Shown: positions 20,516-29,804, counted from the first letter of the stretch. The stretch: DNA of 64,000 nucleotides from Streptomyces sp. NBC_00483 (GCF_036013745.1 NZ_CP107880.1:2914001-2978000), one strand, 5' to 3'. Notes: generated by a model from the sequence alone, not told the origin. Made by a program: numbers and translations.

Positions 20516-20538
20516 ACCCTACTGGCGGTGTGTGACAG
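20516..20538 (-). promoter_or_regulatory. Degenerate PafBC-type damage promoter of uvrC
   Basis: On the minus strand CTGTCACAC-N8-TAGGGT. The consensus is TTGTCRGTG-N8-TANNNT; the TGTCA half, the 8-nt spacer and the -10 match, but the RGTG half is ACAC. The -10 ends 7 nt before the uvrC ATG, exactly as in uvrB and ogt. Confidence 0.5.
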
Positions 20539-20577
20539 TTCGGGGTGCCCGGCGGCGGTGGCGCCGGGCACCCCGAA
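20539..20577. repeat. Perfect 15-bp inverted repeat upstream of uvrC
   Basis: TTCGGGGTGCCCGGC / GCCGGGCACCCCGAA with a 9-nt loop, abutting the uvrC -35-like element and lying between divergent genes. It looks like a terminator, but neither flanking gene reads towards it. Confidence 0.7.
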
Positions 20578-20670
20578 GTCTTGTCGGGGGCTGGGCGGCA
20601 CGCTTCAATGCCGGGTGACTTGTTCCCAGTGGCGGCCCGCGGGCGCAGCGCGCACAAGCAGGAGGCCCGG

Positions 20671-21624
20671 ATGCGGCTCGGCGAACGACAAGTGAACGCG
20701 GCACAGGCACCGGACCTGGCGGGAGCCCTGCGCTCCGGCCCGTTCCACAGCGCCCTGCGGGCCGCGATCATCGCCCGGCAACTGCCGCTGCACCGCGTAC
20801 GGCACCATCTGGCCCGCCGAGGCGTCACCATCGGCCTCACCAGCCTGAGTTACTGGCAGCAGGGCGCGCGGCGGCCACAGCGTCCGGAGTCGATGCGGGC
20901 GGTGCGCGCCCTGGAGGAGATCCTCGAACTGCCCGAGGAATCGCTGATCCGGCTGCTCGGCCCGGTTCCCGAAGCGGCCGTGCCCAAGCGCCCGGCGACC
21001 CGCTCGTACCGGTCGCTCATCGAGGCGTCCGGGGCCGTCGAGCGGCTGCTCGCGGAGCTGGAGACCCCGCTGGACGGCGGGCTGCACACCGTCGGGCACC
21101 ACGAGCGGGTGCGGATCGGCGCGCACCGGCAGCTCCAGGGCAGGGACTCGCAGCAGATCGTGCGGGCGCACCGCGACGGCGTGGACCGTTATATGGCCAT
21201 CCACCATGGCGCCCCGGGGTGTTCCCCGGCGGATGTGGCGGTGTACGCCATGGAGAACTGCCGTACGGGGCGGGTGCGTTGGGACGACGGGACGGGTGTC
21301 CTGGTCGCGGAGCTGCTCTTCGACGCGCGGCTGCGGGCCGGTGACACCCATATGTTCCAGTACGGCTTCGAGGACGGGACGGCCAGGTCCGCCACCGAGT
21401 ACGTCCGCGGGTTCGGCTCCGCCGGGGGGGGGCAGTACGCGCTCCAGGTCCGGTTCGCGGACGACGCGCTGCCCGTGCGCTGTCACCGCTTCGTCCAGCG
21501 GTCGGCCGCGGGCCCGCGCGACGGCCGCCACGAACTCGCCCTGAGCGGCCCCCACCGGTCGGTGCACATGGTGGAGCCGCAGGTGCGGGCGGGCCTTGTG
21601 GGCATCGGGTGGGACTGGGAGTGA
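20671..21624 (+). CDS. XRE-like helix-turn-helix regulator, function unknown
   Basis: 317-residue protein divergent from uvrC. Residues about 40-105 (LHRVRHHLARRGVTIGLTSLSYWQQGARRPQR...ALEEILELPEESLIRLLG) look like a lambda-repressor-type DNA-binding domain. The remaining 200 residues form a conserved domain I cannot name, rich in beta-type segments (VRIGAHRQLQGRDSQQIVRA, VAVYAMENCRTGRVRWDDGT). The start is ATG 20671 with GGAGG 5 nt upstream; the longer frame reaches into the hairpin. Probably a Streptomyces-specific regulator; targets unknown. The 3' end runs into a GGGAGTG-type repeat. Confidence 0.75.
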   Translation: MRLGERQVNAAQAPDLAGALRSGPFHSALRAAIIARQLPLHRVRHHLARRGVTIGLTSLSYWQQGARRPQRPESMRAVRALEEILELPEESLIRLLGPVPEAAVPKRPATRSYRSLIEASGAVERLLAELETPLDGGLHTVGHHERVRIGAHRQLQGRDSQQIVRAHRDGVDRYMAIHHGAPGCSPADVAVYAMENCRTGRVRWDDGTGVLVAELLFDARLRAGDTHMFQYGFEDGTARSATEYVRGFGSAGGGQYALQVRFADDALPVRCHRFVQRSAAGPRDGRHELALSGPHRSVHMVEPQVRAGLVGIGWDWE

Positions 21625-21682
21625 GGGGCCGGGAGTGCTGGGGCCGGGTGTGATGGGACTGGGTCCGGGAGTGGATCGTGCC
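21617..21682. repeat. Degenerate 14-21 bp tandem repeat at a gene end
   Basis: Four units beginning GGGAGTG or GGGTGTG and ending in GGGGCC, GGGTCC or TGCC (starting at 21617, 21631, 21646 and 21667). The first contains the TGA stop of the preceding regulator. Confidence 0.5.
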
Positions 21683-21831
21683 CGGATGCAGGGCGTACGT
21701 GCCCGGGTCCGCGGCGTGCCTGCCCGGTTCGCGTGAGGCGGGTGCCGCGCCCGGCGTGAGGCTCTAGCGTCGACGTGAACAGCGGGCCCCACCACACCCG
21801 CCGCACGCACGCCCGCCCGAAAGGAAGCACC

Positions 21832-22770
21832 GTGATTGTCGTCGCCGGAGAGGCACTGATCGACCTCGTCCCACAGGGCGTGCCCACCGACGGCGGACCC
21901 GTCACCGAGCTGCCCGCCCTCGCCCCGCGGCTCGGCGGCGGCCCGTACAACACGGCGGTGGCGCTCGGCCGCCTCGGCTCGTCCGTGGCGTTCTGCTCGC
22001 GGGTGTCGCGGGACGCCTTCGGGGAGGCCCTGCTCGGCGGCCTGCGGACGGCCGGGGTGGATGTGTCCCCGGTGCAGCGGGGCGACGAGCCGACGACGCT
22101 CGCCGTGGCCTCGATCGGGGCCGACGGCTCCGCCGGGTACTCCTTCTACGTGGAGGGGACCGCCGACCGGCTCTTCGCGGTGCCCGAGGCGCTGCCGGCG
22201 GGCACGCGCGCGGTGTCGTTCGGCACCTGCTCGCTGGCGCTCGAACCGGGCGCCACCGCGTACGAGGACGTGATGCGCTCGGCCGCCGCGCAGGGCCTGT
22301 GCACGGCGCTCGACCCGAACATCCGGGCCGGCCTGATCCCGGACGCGGACGCCTATCGGGCCCGCTTCAAGAGCTGGCTCGCGTCGACGACGCTGCTGAA
22401 GCTCTCCGAGGAGGACGCCGAGTGGCTGGGCGGCACCCCGCAGGAGTGGCTGGCCGCGGGGCCCGCCGCCGTGGTGATCACGCGCGGCGGGGAGGGGCTC
22501 ACCGCGCTCACGCGGGACGGGGGCGAGTACTCGGTGCCGGGCGAGCGGGTCGACGTCGTGGACACGATCGGCGCCGGTGACACCGTCAACGCCGCGCTGC
22601 TGCACGGGCTTTCGCGCCAGGACGCCCTCTCCCCCGCCGGGATCGCCGGGCTCGGCGGCGACGACTGGTCCCGGCTGCTGCGGTTCGCCGCGCGGGCGGC
22701 GGCGGTCACCTGCTCACGGGCGGGCGCGGAGCCGCCCTACGCCACCGAACTGGTGGGTCCCGCCTGGTGA
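21832..22770 (+). CDS. PfkB-family sugar kinase (fructokinase-like)
   Basis: 312-residue ribokinase-family protein. The N-terminal VVAGEALIDLVP and LGGGPYNTAVALGRLG contribute to the sugar site; DTIGAGDTVNAAL near residue 245 carries the anion hole and catalytic Asp. The start is GTG 21832 with AAGGAAG 4-5 nt upstream. Fructokinase is the closest family label, but substrate cannot be read from sequence. Monocistronic, ending at the hairpin 22795-22825 that it shares with convergent uvrA. Confidence 0.88.
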   Translation: MIVVAGEALIDLVPQGVPTDGGPVTELPALAPRLGGGPYNTAVALGRLGSSVAFCSRVSRDAFGEALLGGLRTAGVDVSPVQRGDEPTTLAVASIGADGSAGYSFYVEGTADRLFAVPEALPAGTRAVSFGTCSLALEPGATAYEDVMRSAAAQGLCTALDPNIRAGLIPDADAYRARFKSWLASTTLLKLSEEDAEWLGGTPQEWLAAGPAAVVITRGGEGLTALTRDGGEYSVPGERVDVVDTIGAGDTVNAALLHGLSRQDALSPAGIAGLGGDDWSRLLRFAARAAAVTCSRAGAEPPYATELVGPAW

Positions 22771-22794
22771 GGACCGGCCGAGTACTGAACGCGC

Positions 22795-22825
22795 GGCGCC
22801 CCGTGGGGAGTTCCCACGGGGCGCC
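22795..22825. terminator. Bidirectional terminator between sugar kinase and uvrA
   Basis: Perfect 13-bp stem GGCGCCCCGTGGG / CCCACGGGGCGCC with a 5-nt loop between two convergent genes. Confidence 0.85.
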
Positions 22826-22857
22826 GTCGCTCGTCCACCGGCGGGGCCGGACCTCTG

Positions 22858-25800
22858 TCAGGCCTTGCGGGCCTTCCCGGTCGCCTTCTTGGCGGCGGGC
22901 TTCTTCGCCGCGGCCTTGGTGGACTTGACCGCCGTCGCCTTCTTCGCGGCCGGCTTGGCGGCGGCCGCCTTCGCCGTGGCCGTCTTCTTGGCGGGCGCCT
23001 TCGTCGCCGCCACGGTCTTCTTCGCCGCCTTACGGGGGCGCGCCGCGGGCACGGCCGCGTCGCTGACCCGGTCGGCGCCGAGGACATCGCGCAGGAACTT
23101 GCCGGTGTGGCTCGTCGGGACGGCCGCGACCTCCTCCGGAGTGCCCTCCGCGACGACGAGACCACCGCCGCTGCCACCCTCGGGGCCCATGTCGACGATC
23201 CAGTCGGCGGTCTTGATCACGTCGAGGTTGTGCTCGATGACGATGACCGTGTTGCCCTTGTCGACGAGGCCCGAGAGCACCGTGATGAGCTTGCTGATGT
23301 CCTCGAAGTGCAGACCGGTCGTCGGCTCGTCGAGCACGTACACCGTGCGGCCCGTGGAACGCTTCTGCAGCTCACTGGCGAGCTTCACGCGCTGCGCCTC
23401 ACCACCGGAGAGCGTCGGCGCGGGCTGCCCGAGCCGGACGTAGCCGAGGCCCACGTCGTTGAGCGTCCTGAGGTGCCGAGCGATCGCCGGGACGGCCTCG
23501 AAGAAGCTCAGCGCCTCCTCGATCGGCATGTCCAGGACCTCGGAGATGGACTTGCCCTTGTAGTGGACCTCAAGCGTTTCCCGGTTGTAGCGCGCACCGT
23601 GGCAGACCTCGCACGGGACGTACACGTCCGGCAGGAAGTTCATCTCGATCTTGATGGTGCCGTCGCCCGAGCAGTTCTCGCAGCGGCCGCCCTTGACGTT
23701 GAAGGAGAAGCGCCCCGGCAGGTAGCCGCGGACCTTCGCCTCGGTCGTCTCGGCGAACAGCTTGCGGACGTTGTCGAAGACTCCGGTGTACGTCGCCGGG
23801 TTCGACCGCGGGGTGCGGCCGATGGGCGACTGGTCGACGTGCACGACCTTGTCGACGAGGTCGTCGCCGTCCACGCGCGTGTGCCGGCCGGGAACGGAGC
23901 GCGCCCCGTTCAACTCCCTTGCCAGGTGCGTGTACAGGATGTCGTTCACCAGCGTCGACTTGCCGGATCCCGATACGCCGGTGACGGCCGTGAGGACGCC
24001 CAGCGGGAACGACACGTCGATGTCCCGGAGGTTGTTCTCCTTGGCGCCGTGCACGGTGAGGCGGCGTCCCGGGTCCACGGGCCGCCGGATGTCCGGCATC
24101 GCGATGGCCTTCTTGCCCGCCAGGTACTGGCCGGTCATCGACTCGGGGTTAGCCAGCAGCTCCTTCAACGGACCGCTGTGCACGACCTTGCCGCCGTGCT
24201 CGCCCGCGCCGGGGCCGATGTCGACGATCCAGTCGGCGACCTTGATCGTGTCCTCGTCGTGCTCGACCACGATGAGCGTGTTGCCCATGTCCCGGAGCCG
24301 GACGAGCGTCTCGATGAGCCGGTGGTTGTCGCGCTGGTGCAGACCGATGGACGGCTCGTCGAGCACGTACAGGACGCCGACGAGTCCTGAACCGATCTGG
24401 GTGGCGAGCCTGATGCGCTGGGCCTCGCCGCCGGAGAGGGTGCCCGCCGCGCGGTTGAGCGACAGATAGTCGAGGCCGACGTCGACCAGGAAGCGCAGCC
24501 GCTCGTTGACCTCCTTCAGGACGCGCTCGGCGATCTTCTTGTCGCGCGCGTTCAGCTTCAGCTCGCTCAGGAAGTCGGCGCAGTCGCTGATGGACATGGC
24601 CGAGACCTCGGCGATCGACTTCCCCATGACCGTGACGGCCAGGATCAGCGGCTTCAGTCGCGTGCCCTCACAGGTCGGGCAGGGCACCTCGCGCATGTAG
24701 CCCTCGAAGCGCTCGCGGCTCGCGTCCGACTCGGCCTCGCTGTGCCGGCGCTTCACGAACGGGACGGCGCCCTCGAAGGGCGTCGTGTAGCGGCGCTCGC
24801 GCCCGTACCGGTTGCGGTAGCGGACCTCGATCTGCGTCTTGTGCCCGTTCAGGAGCGCCTTCTTGGCGCGCTGCGGGAGGCCGGCGAAGGGGATGTCCGT
24901 ACGGAAGCCGAGCGCGTCCGCGAGGGCGCCGATGAGGCGGCCGAAGTAGTCCTTCGTGTGCCCGTGCGACCACGGGTGGATGGCCCCCTCGTCGAGCGAC
25001 TTGTCCTCGTCGGGGACGATCAGCTCGGGGTCGACCTCCATGCGCGTACCGATGCCGGTGCAGTCGGGGCAGGCGCCGAAGGGCGAGTTGAAGGAGAAGG
25101 AGCGCGGCTCCAGCTCCTCGAAGGACAGGTCGTCGTACGTGCAGTACAGGTGCTCCGAGTACATGCGCTCGCGCTCCGGGTCGTCCTCGGGGAGGTCGAC
25201 GAAGTCGAGCACGACCATGCCGCCGGAGAGGCCGAGCGCGGTCTCCACGGAGTCGGTCAGGCGGCGCTTGGCGGAGCTCTTCACGGTGAGGCGGTCGACG
25301 ACCACCTCGATCGTGTGCTTCTCCTGCTTCTTCAGCGTCGGCGGCTCGGACAGCTGGATCGTCTGCCCGTCCACGCGCGCGCGGGAGTAGCCCTTGGTCT
25401 GCAGGTCGCTGAAGAGGTCGACGAACTCGCCCTTGCGCTCGCGCACGAGCGGCGACAGGACCTGGAAGCGGCTGCCCTCGGGCAGCTCGAGGACCTTGTC
25501 GACGATGGCCTGCGGCGACTGGCGGGCGATGGGCCGGCCGCACTCCGGGCAGTGCGGCTTGCCGACGCGCGCGAAGAGCAGGCGCAGGTAGTCGTAGACC
25601 TCGGTGATGGTGCCGACCGTGGAGCGCGGGTTGCGCGACGTGGACTTCTGGTCGATCGAGACGGCCGGGGAGAGGCCCTCGATGAAGTCGACGTCCGGCT
25701 TGTCCATCTGGCCGAGGAACTGGCGGGCGTACGAGGACAGCGACTCGACGTACCGGCGCTGCCCCTCGGCGAAGATCGTGTCGAACGCGAGGGAGGACTT

Positions 25801-25911
25801 ACCGGAGCCCGACAGACCGGTGAAGACGATGAGGGAGTCGCGCGGGAGGTCGAGCGAGACATTCCGAAGATTGTGCTCGCGCGCGCCACGGACGATGAGA
25901 CGGTCGGCCAC
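22858..25911 (-). CDS. uvrA: Excinuclease ABC subunit A
   Basis: ATP-dependent damage sensor of nucleotide excision repair. 1017 residues: two ABC-type ATPase halves with Walker [10 protein letters not shown] (32-40) and GVSGSGKST (about 650), signatures [12 protein letters not shown] and [12 protein letters not shown], and zinc modules ([29 protein letters not shown]). The last 65 residues (about 953-1017) form an Ala/Lys/Pro tail like histone H1, unusual for UvrA generally. The start is GTG 25911 (MADRLIV), because the upstream GTG at 25923 overlaps the ribosome binding site (GAAAGG). Driven by a perfect PafBC-type promoter at 26035-26057. Confidence 0.97.
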   Translation of the reverse strand: MADRLIVRGAREHNLRNVSLDLPRDSLIVFTGLSGSGKSSLAFDTIFAEGQRRYVESLSSYARQFLGQMDKPDVDFIEGLSPAVSIDQKSTSRNPRSTVGTITEVYDYLRLLFARVGKPHCPECGRPIARQSPQAIVDKVLELPEGSRFQVLSPLVRERKGEFVDLFSDLQTKGYSRARVDGQTIQLSEPPTLKKQEKHTIEVVVDRLTVKSSAKRRLTDSVETALGLSGGMVVLDFVDLPEDDPERERMYSEHLYCTYDDLSFEELEPRSFSFNSPFGACPDCTGIGTRMEVDPELIVPDEDKSLDEGAIHPWSHGHTKDYFGRLIGALADALGFRTDIPFAGLPQRAKKALLNGHKTQIEVRYRNRYGRERRYTTPFEGAVPFVKRRHSEAESDASRERFEGYMREVPCPTCEGTRLKPLILAVTVMGKSIAEVSAMSISDCADFLSELKLNARDKKIAERVLKEVNERLRFLVDVGLDYLSLNRAAGTLSGGEAQRIRLATQIGSGLVGVLYVLDEPSIGLHQRDNHRLIETLVRLRDMGNTLIVVEHDEDTIKVADWIVDIGPGAGEHGGKVVHSGPLKELLANPESMTGQYLAGKKAIAMPDIRRPVDPGRRLTVHGAKENNLRDIDVSFPLGVLTAVTGVSGSGKSTLVNDILYTHLARELNGARSVPGRHTRVDGDDLVDKVVHVDQSPIGRTPRSNPATYTGVFDNVRKLFAETTEAKVRGYLPGRFSFNVKGGRCENCSGDGTIKIEMNFLPDVYVPCEVCHGARYNRETLEVHYKGKSISEVLDMPIEEALSFFEAVPAIARHLRTLNDVGLGYVRLGQPAPTLSGGEAQRVKLASELQKRSTGRTVYVLDEPTTGLHFEDISKLITVLSGLVDKGNTVIVIEHNLDVIKTADWIVDMGPEGGSGGGLVVAEGTPEEVAAVPTSHTGKFLRDVLGADRVSDAAVPAARPRKAAKKTVAATKAPAKKTATAKAAAAKPAAKKATAVKSTKAAAKKPAAKKATGKARKA

Positions 25912-26034
25912 GCCGGTCCGCACCTTTCTTGAGAGACAAGTGACAGGGGCGGGCCCCCGTCTCTCGAGGTCTGACTCTCAAGGGCGCTCACGCCACGATC
26001 GAGGCGGAGCAGCCCTGAGAAGACTGTCCTTCGA

Positions 26035-26057
26035 AGACTAGAGGGAGCCACTGACAA
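26035..26057 (-). promoter_or_regulatory. PafBC/RecA-NDp-type damage promoter of uvrA
   Basis: Minus strand TTGTCAGTG-N8-TAGTCT, a perfect match to TTGTCRGTG-N8-TANNNT. The same type of element is established for Streptomyces recA and for mycobacterial DNA-damage genes activated by PafBC. Confidence 0.85.
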
Positions 26058-26183
26058 CGCCGGTCGGATTCCCTGGGTGGTAACAAACTCGACCCACCAG
26101 AACTTCCAGCATGCCCGACGCCGCCCTCGACCATATAGCACGTACATTCGATTCACGCGGATCGTAGGCCTTCGTAGGCCACC

Positions 26184-26212
26184 TTCACCCGAACGTGTGG
26201 CGGGGCTATCGT
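26184..26212 (+). promoter_or_regulatory. Predicted promoter of the MDMPI gene (leaderless)
   Basis: TTCACC-N17-TATCGT, with the -10 ending 7 nt before the ATG at 26220 and no Shine-Dalgarno, suggesting a leaderless transcript. Confidence 0.4.
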
Positions 26213-26219
26213 CGGCGCC

Positions 26220-26945
26220 ATGAGTGATCATGTGCGCGACCTGGCGTCAGTACGCGAAGCGACCGACCGGCTGCTCGCCGCGGTCGGCACCCTGGACAAC
26301 TCCACTGTGACCGAGCCGTCACGGCTTCCGGGGTGGAGCCGCGGGCACGTTCTCGCCCACCTCGCCCGTAACGCGGACGCGCTCGTCAACGTCCTCGAGG
26401 GCCGCCCCATGTACGAGAGCGCCCGCTCCCGCGACGCCGACATCGACCGGGACGCCCCGCGCGGACTGCGCGAGCAGCTCGGCGACGTACAGGACAGCGC
26501 CGAGCGCTTCCAGCGTCTGGGGGCCGAGGACGCCGACTGGGCCCGCACGGTGGAGCTGCGCAACGGTGTGAAGGATCTCGCCTCGAACGTGCCGTTCCGG
26601 CGCTGGATCGAGGTCGAGCTGCACCACGTGGACCTCGGGATCGGATACGAACTGGAGGACCTCTCCGCCGAGTTCACCCAGCGGGAGATCAACTTCCTCG
26701 CGAAGCGGTTCCGCGACCACCCCGGCCTGCCGCCCCTGCTGATCAAGCAGGACGACGGCCGGATGATCTCCACGGGGGCCGTTCAGGCGCTCACCCTTGA
26801 GGAGATCAAGGCCGACGCTCCCGTCCCACTCGGCATCGTCATCCGGGGCCGCCAGGCGGACCTCCTGGGCTGGCTCGCGGGCCGCAGAGACGGCGGCGCC
26901 CTCACCGTCGACCGGGGCTCCCTGCCGCCCCTGCCCCCGCTATAG
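26220..26945 (+). CDS. Mycothiol-dependent maleylpyruvate isomerase-family protein
   Basis: 241-residue member of the MDMPI/DinB-like superfamily, which uses mycothiol, the actinobacterial thiol. The four-helix metal-binding N-domain shows LPGWSRGHVLAHLARNADAL with H43 and H47, and RWIEVELHHVDLG with E131, H135 and H136. H47, E131 and H135 are the likely metal triad. A C-terminal domain follows from about 165. Substrate unknown; most family members are not maleylpyruvate isomerases. The start is ATG 26220. Confidence 0.85.
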   Translation: MSDHVRDLASVREATDRLLAAVGTLDNSTVTEPSRLPGWSRGHVLAHLARNADALVNVLEGRPMYESARSRDADIDRDAPRGLREQLGDVQDSAERFQRLGAEDADWARTVELRNGVKDLASNVPFRRWIEVELHHVDLGIGYELEDLSAEFTQREINFLAKRFRDHPGLPPLLIKQDDGRMISTGAVQALTLEEIKADAPVPLGIVIRGRQADLLGWLAGRRDGGALTVDRGSLPPLPPL

Positions 26946-26954
26946 GCTGAATCC

Positions 26955-27611
26955 ATGACGTACAGCGGAGCGGTGAAGGTCGGCGGCCCGGCGGATGTGC
27001 ACGAGTTGCAGGACCTGATGATCTCCAAGGTCGCGGTCGGGCCGATGGACAACAACGCCTACTTGTTGCGCTGCCGCGCGACCGATCAGCAGCTCCTGAT
27101 CGACGCGGCCAACGAGCCGGAGACGCTGCGGCACCTCATCGGCGAGGACGGCATCGGGGCCGTCGTCACCACGCACCGGCACGGCGACCACTGGCAGGCC
27201 CTCCAGGAGGTCGTCGAGGCGACCGGCGCGCGCACGTACGCGGGGCGCGAGGACGTCGAGGGGATCCCGGTGGCGACGGACGTCGCCGTCGCCGACGGGG
27301 ACACGATCGAGTTCGGTCGGATCACGCTCACGGCCCGCCACCTGGTCGGCCACACGCCCGGTTCGATCGCCCTGGTCTACGACGACCCGCACGGCCACCC
27401 GCACGTCTTCACCGGTGACTGCCTGTTCCCGGGTGGCGTGGGCAACACGTGGAAGGACCCCGAGGCCTTCGCGAGCCTCATCGACGACGTGGAGACGAAG
27501 ATCTTCGGCACGCTGCCGGACGAGACATGGGTCTACCCCGGCCACGGGGGCGACACGACGCTGGGCGCCGAACGTCCCCACCTCCAGGAGTGGCGCGAGC
27601 GGGGCTGGTGA
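26955..27611 (+). CDS. Metallo-beta-lactamase-fold hydrolase (glyoxalase II-like)
   Basis: 218-residue hydrolase with the dinuclear-zinc motif THRHGDHW (H74, H76, D78, H79), HLVGHTPGSIAL (third histidine), FTGDCLF (bridging Asp) and VYPGHGGDTTLG (last histidine). This is the glyoxalase-II branch, so a thioester or lactone substrate is plausible; with the mycothiol-related gene 9 nt upstream, a mycothiol conjugate is an attractive guess. ATG 26955 lacks a Shine-Dalgarno but follows TAGGCT by 6 nt, so it may also be made from a leaderless mRNA. Confidence 0.88.
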   Translation: MTYSGAVKVGGPADVHELQDLMISKVAVGPMDNNAYLLRCRATDQQLLIDAANEPETLRHLIGEDGIGAVVTTHRHGDHWQALQEVVEATGARTYAGREDVEGIPVATDVAVADGDTIEFGRITLTARHLVGHTPGSIALVYDDPHGHPHVFTGDCLFPGGVGNTWKDPEAFASLIDDVETKIFGTLPDETWVYPGHGGDTTLGAERPHLQEWRERGW

Positions 27612-27617
27612 CTTGTA

Positions 27618-27643
27618 GGCGGGCCGTTTCGCCGCGGCCCGCC
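27618..27643. terminator. Bidirectional terminator between the MBL hydrolase and aroQ
   Basis: 9-bp stem GGCGGGCCG / CGGCCCGCC with an 8-nt loop between convergent genes. Confidence 0.75.
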
Positions 27644-27656
27644 CTGTAGCGGCGTT

Positions 27657-28130
27657 TTACGCCTGCGCCGTCCCCGGTGCGGCGAGCGCCGCCACCCGCT
27701 CGACGCCGAACGCGTATCCCTGCACGCCGCATCCGGCGATCACGCCGTCGGCGCGCAGCGATACGTAGGAGTGGTGCCGGAACTCCTCGCGCTGGTGGAT
27801 GTTGGAGATGTGGACCTCCACCACCGGCATGCCGTCACAGGTGTTGAGCGCGTCCAGGATCGCCACGGAGGTGTGCGAGTAGGCGGCCGGGTTGATGACG
27901 ACGCCCACGTGGTTCTCGCGCGCCTCATGGATCCAGTCGACGAGCTCGCCCTCGTGGTTGGACTGCCGGAAGTCCACGGTGGCGCCGTGCGCGGCAGCCG
28001 CCTTCACGCACAGGGCCTCGACGTCGGCGAGGGTGTCGCGGCCGTAGATCTCAGGCTGGCGCTTGCCGAGCAGGTTCAGGTTCGGGCCGTTGAGAACCAT
28101 GATCGGGGCGTTGGCGAGCGTGCGCGGCAC
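27657..28130 (-). CDS. aroQ: Type II 3-dehydroquinate dehydratase
   Basis: Third step of the shikimate pathway: dehydrates 3-dehydroquinate. 157 residues, the usual size for the dodecameric type II enzyme. Conserved blocks are [18 protein letters not shown] (with the active-site tyrosine), [32 protein letters not shown] and [18 protein letters not shown] (catalytic His). The start is GTG 28130 with GGAGG 6 nt upstream; the longer frame lacks such a site. Confidence 0.96.
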   Translation of the reverse strand: MPRTLANAPIMVLNGPNLNLLGKRQPEIYGRDTLADVEALCVKAAAAHGATVDFRQSNHEGELVDWIHEARENHVGVVINPAAYSHTSVAILDALNTCDGMPVVEVHISNIHQREEFRHHSYVSLRADGVIAGCGVQGYAFGVERVAALAAPGTAQA

Positions 28131-28214
28131 GAGGGACCTCCGTAGAAGAGCGTTTGCTCCTTGAGGGTCTATCACGGCGCCACTACCTCCCGAAGGGCGG
28201 TGGGTAGAGGGCGG

Positions 28215-29315
28215 TCAGGGCGTGACGGCGAGCTCGATGTACGCGGCGAGGATCACCAGATGGACGCCGCCCTGCAGCGGTGTGGCACGGCCCGGAACGA
28301 TGGTGAGGGTCGCGACCACCATCGTCAGCGCGAGCAGCACCATGTGGGTGGCGCCGAGCCCGAGGACGAGCGGCCCCGTCAGCCAGTACGAGGCGATGGC
28401 GACGGCCGGCACCGTGAGGCCGATGCTGGCCATGGACGAGCCGAGCGCGAGGTTGAGGCTGGTCTGCACGCGGTCCCTGCGAGCCGCGCGGAGCGCCGCG
28501 ATCGTCTCGGGCAGCAGCACGAGCAGCGCGATGATCACGCCGACCACCGCCTGCGGCATGCCCGCCGCCTCCACCCCCTGCTCGATCGTCTTCGAGACGC
28601 CCTTGGTGAGTCCGACGACGGCGACGAGGGCGAGCCCGAGCAGGCCGAGGCTGAACAGGGCGGTCCGAGTGCTCGGCACGTCGGCGTGGTCGTCCGCGTC
28701 GATCACCTCACCGTGCTTGGTGATCGGCAGGAAGTAGTCGCGGTGGCGCACGGTCTGCGTCGCGACGAAGAGCCCGTACAGGACGAGCGCGGCGACGGCC
28801 GAGAAGACCAGCTGGGAGGTGGAGAACTCCGGGCCGAGCTTGCTGGTGGTGAAGGTCGGCAGGACCAGGCAGAGCGTCGCGAGCGTGGCCACGGTGGCGA
28901 GGGCTCCGCCGGTGCCCTCGGACTGGAAGATCGCCACGCGGTGCCGCAGCGCGGCCGCGAGCAGGCTGACGCCGACGATGCCGTTGCAGGTGATCATGAC
29001 GGCGGCGAACACGGTGTCGCGGGCGAGTGTGGAGCTCTTGGCCCCGCCGTCGGCCATCAAGGTGACGATCAGCGCCACCTCGATGATCGTCACGGCCACC
29101 GCGAGCACGAGCGAACCGAAGGGCTCACCGACCCGGTGGGCGACGACCTCCGCGTGGTGCACGGCAGCGAGCACGGAGGCCGCGAGGACCACCGCGACGA
29201 CGGCGACCACGGCCCCCGGCAGCTCGCGCCCCCAGGTGAACGCGAGCAGCACGATCGCGATCAGCGGCACCACCACGGTCCACTGGGTACTCAGCGCCCG
29301 CACTCTGGTGATCAT
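28215..29315 (-). CDS. Cation/proton antiporter, CaCA (ChaA/Cax-like) family
   Basis: 366-residue integral membrane protein with about 11 hydrophobic segments in two homologous halves. Each half carries an acidic alpha-repeat: FGSLVLAVAVTIIEVALIV in the first and LLPETIAALRAARRDRVQT...LALGSSMASIGLTVP in the second. This fits calcium or sodium/proton exchange at the cytoplasmic membrane (ChaA-like). A short cytoplasmic loop HGEVIDADDHADVPS separates the halves. The start is ATG 29315 with only a weak ribosome binding site. Confidence 0.88.
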   Translation of the reverse strand: MITRVRALSTQWTVVVPLIAIVLLAFTWGRELPGAVVAVVAVVLAASVLAAVHHAEVVAHRVGEPFGSLVLAVAVTIIEVALIVTLMADGGAKSSTLARDTVFAAVMITCNGIVGVSLLAAALRHRVAIFQSEGTGGALATVATLATLCLVLPTFTTSKLGPEFSTSQLVFSAVAALVLYGLFVATQTVRHRDYFLPITKHGEVIDADDHADVPSTRTALFSLGLLGLALVAVVGLTKGVSKTIEQGVEAAGMPQAVVGVIIALLVLLPETIAALRAARRDRVQTSLNLALGSSMASIGLTVPAVAIASYWLTGPLVLGLGATHMVLLALTMVVATLTIVPGRATPLQGGVHLVILAAYIELAVTP

Positions 29316-29395
29316 TCATCGATGGTGCCGGTGGCGCGGCGGGGGCGCGACTTCGGCGGTGGCGGCGGACGGACGCAGGGCACCGGGAGCGTAGG

Positions 29396-29698
29396 TCACT
29401 TGAGTTCGCGGATGTCTTTGAGGTCGCAGTTGATGAAGGCCGGCGGGCGGGTGCACAGGGCCGAGAGGCGCTGGTTGAGCTCGGCCACCTCGGGGCGTTC
29501 GTTGCTGCGCATCGCGTCCTCGTAGGACTCGAACTCGATGACCGCGAGATAGCGGCCCGTGGTGTCCCGGTCCTTCAGCATCATGCGGTGCGTGGGGCCG
29601 CCCGATACGCCCTTCATCTGCTGCTCGAACGACTCGAGCAGCTCCCGCATCTCGCCGAACCGCTGGGACTCGAAGTCGATGATCTGGACGAACTTCAT
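29396..29698 (-). CDS. Small dimeric alpha/beta-barrel-like protein
   Basis: 100-residue cytoplasmic protein starting MKFVQIIDFES. The beta-alpha-beta pattern and the segment GRYLAVIEFESYEDAMRSNE resemble the ABM/EthD ferredoxin-like superfamily. No catalytic residues can be assigned. The start is ATG 29698 with GGGAGG 4-5 nt upstream. It sits alone between the antiporter and the terC terminator. Confidence 0.75.
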   Translation of the reverse strand: MKFVQIIDFESQRFGEMRELLESFEQQMKGVSGGPTHRMMLKDRDTTGRYLAVIEFESYEDAMRSNERPEVAELNQRLSALCTRPPAFINCDLKDIRELK

Positions 29699-29755
29699 GG
29701 GGGCCTCCCCCGTCGTGCCCTCGCGCCCCTGCGGGACGCGCTCAGGACACAACGA

Positions 29756-29804
29756 AGCACCGGGAGGGGCACGCGGCAATCGGCCGCGCACCGCTCCCGG
29801 TGCT
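29756..29804. terminator. Terminator after terC
   Basis: 11-bp stem AGCACCGGGAG / CTCCCGGTGCT enclosing a second CGCGG-type hairpin, 24 nt downstream of the terC stop. Confidence 0.7.

Larger units (their letters stand above)
25912..26219. other. Divergent intergenic region of uvrA and the MDMPI gene
   Basis: 308 nt without a gene. It contains the uvrA damage promoter (26035-26057, minus strand), giving an untranslated leader of roughly 117 nt, and a plus-strand promoter (26184-26212). The leader holds no structure I could assign. Confidence 0.7.

Noticed and set aside
25912..25923. GTG at 25923 as start of uvrA
   Set aside because: The Shine-Dalgarno-like GAAAGG overlaps it; GTG 25911 has proper spacing and matches the family N-terminus.
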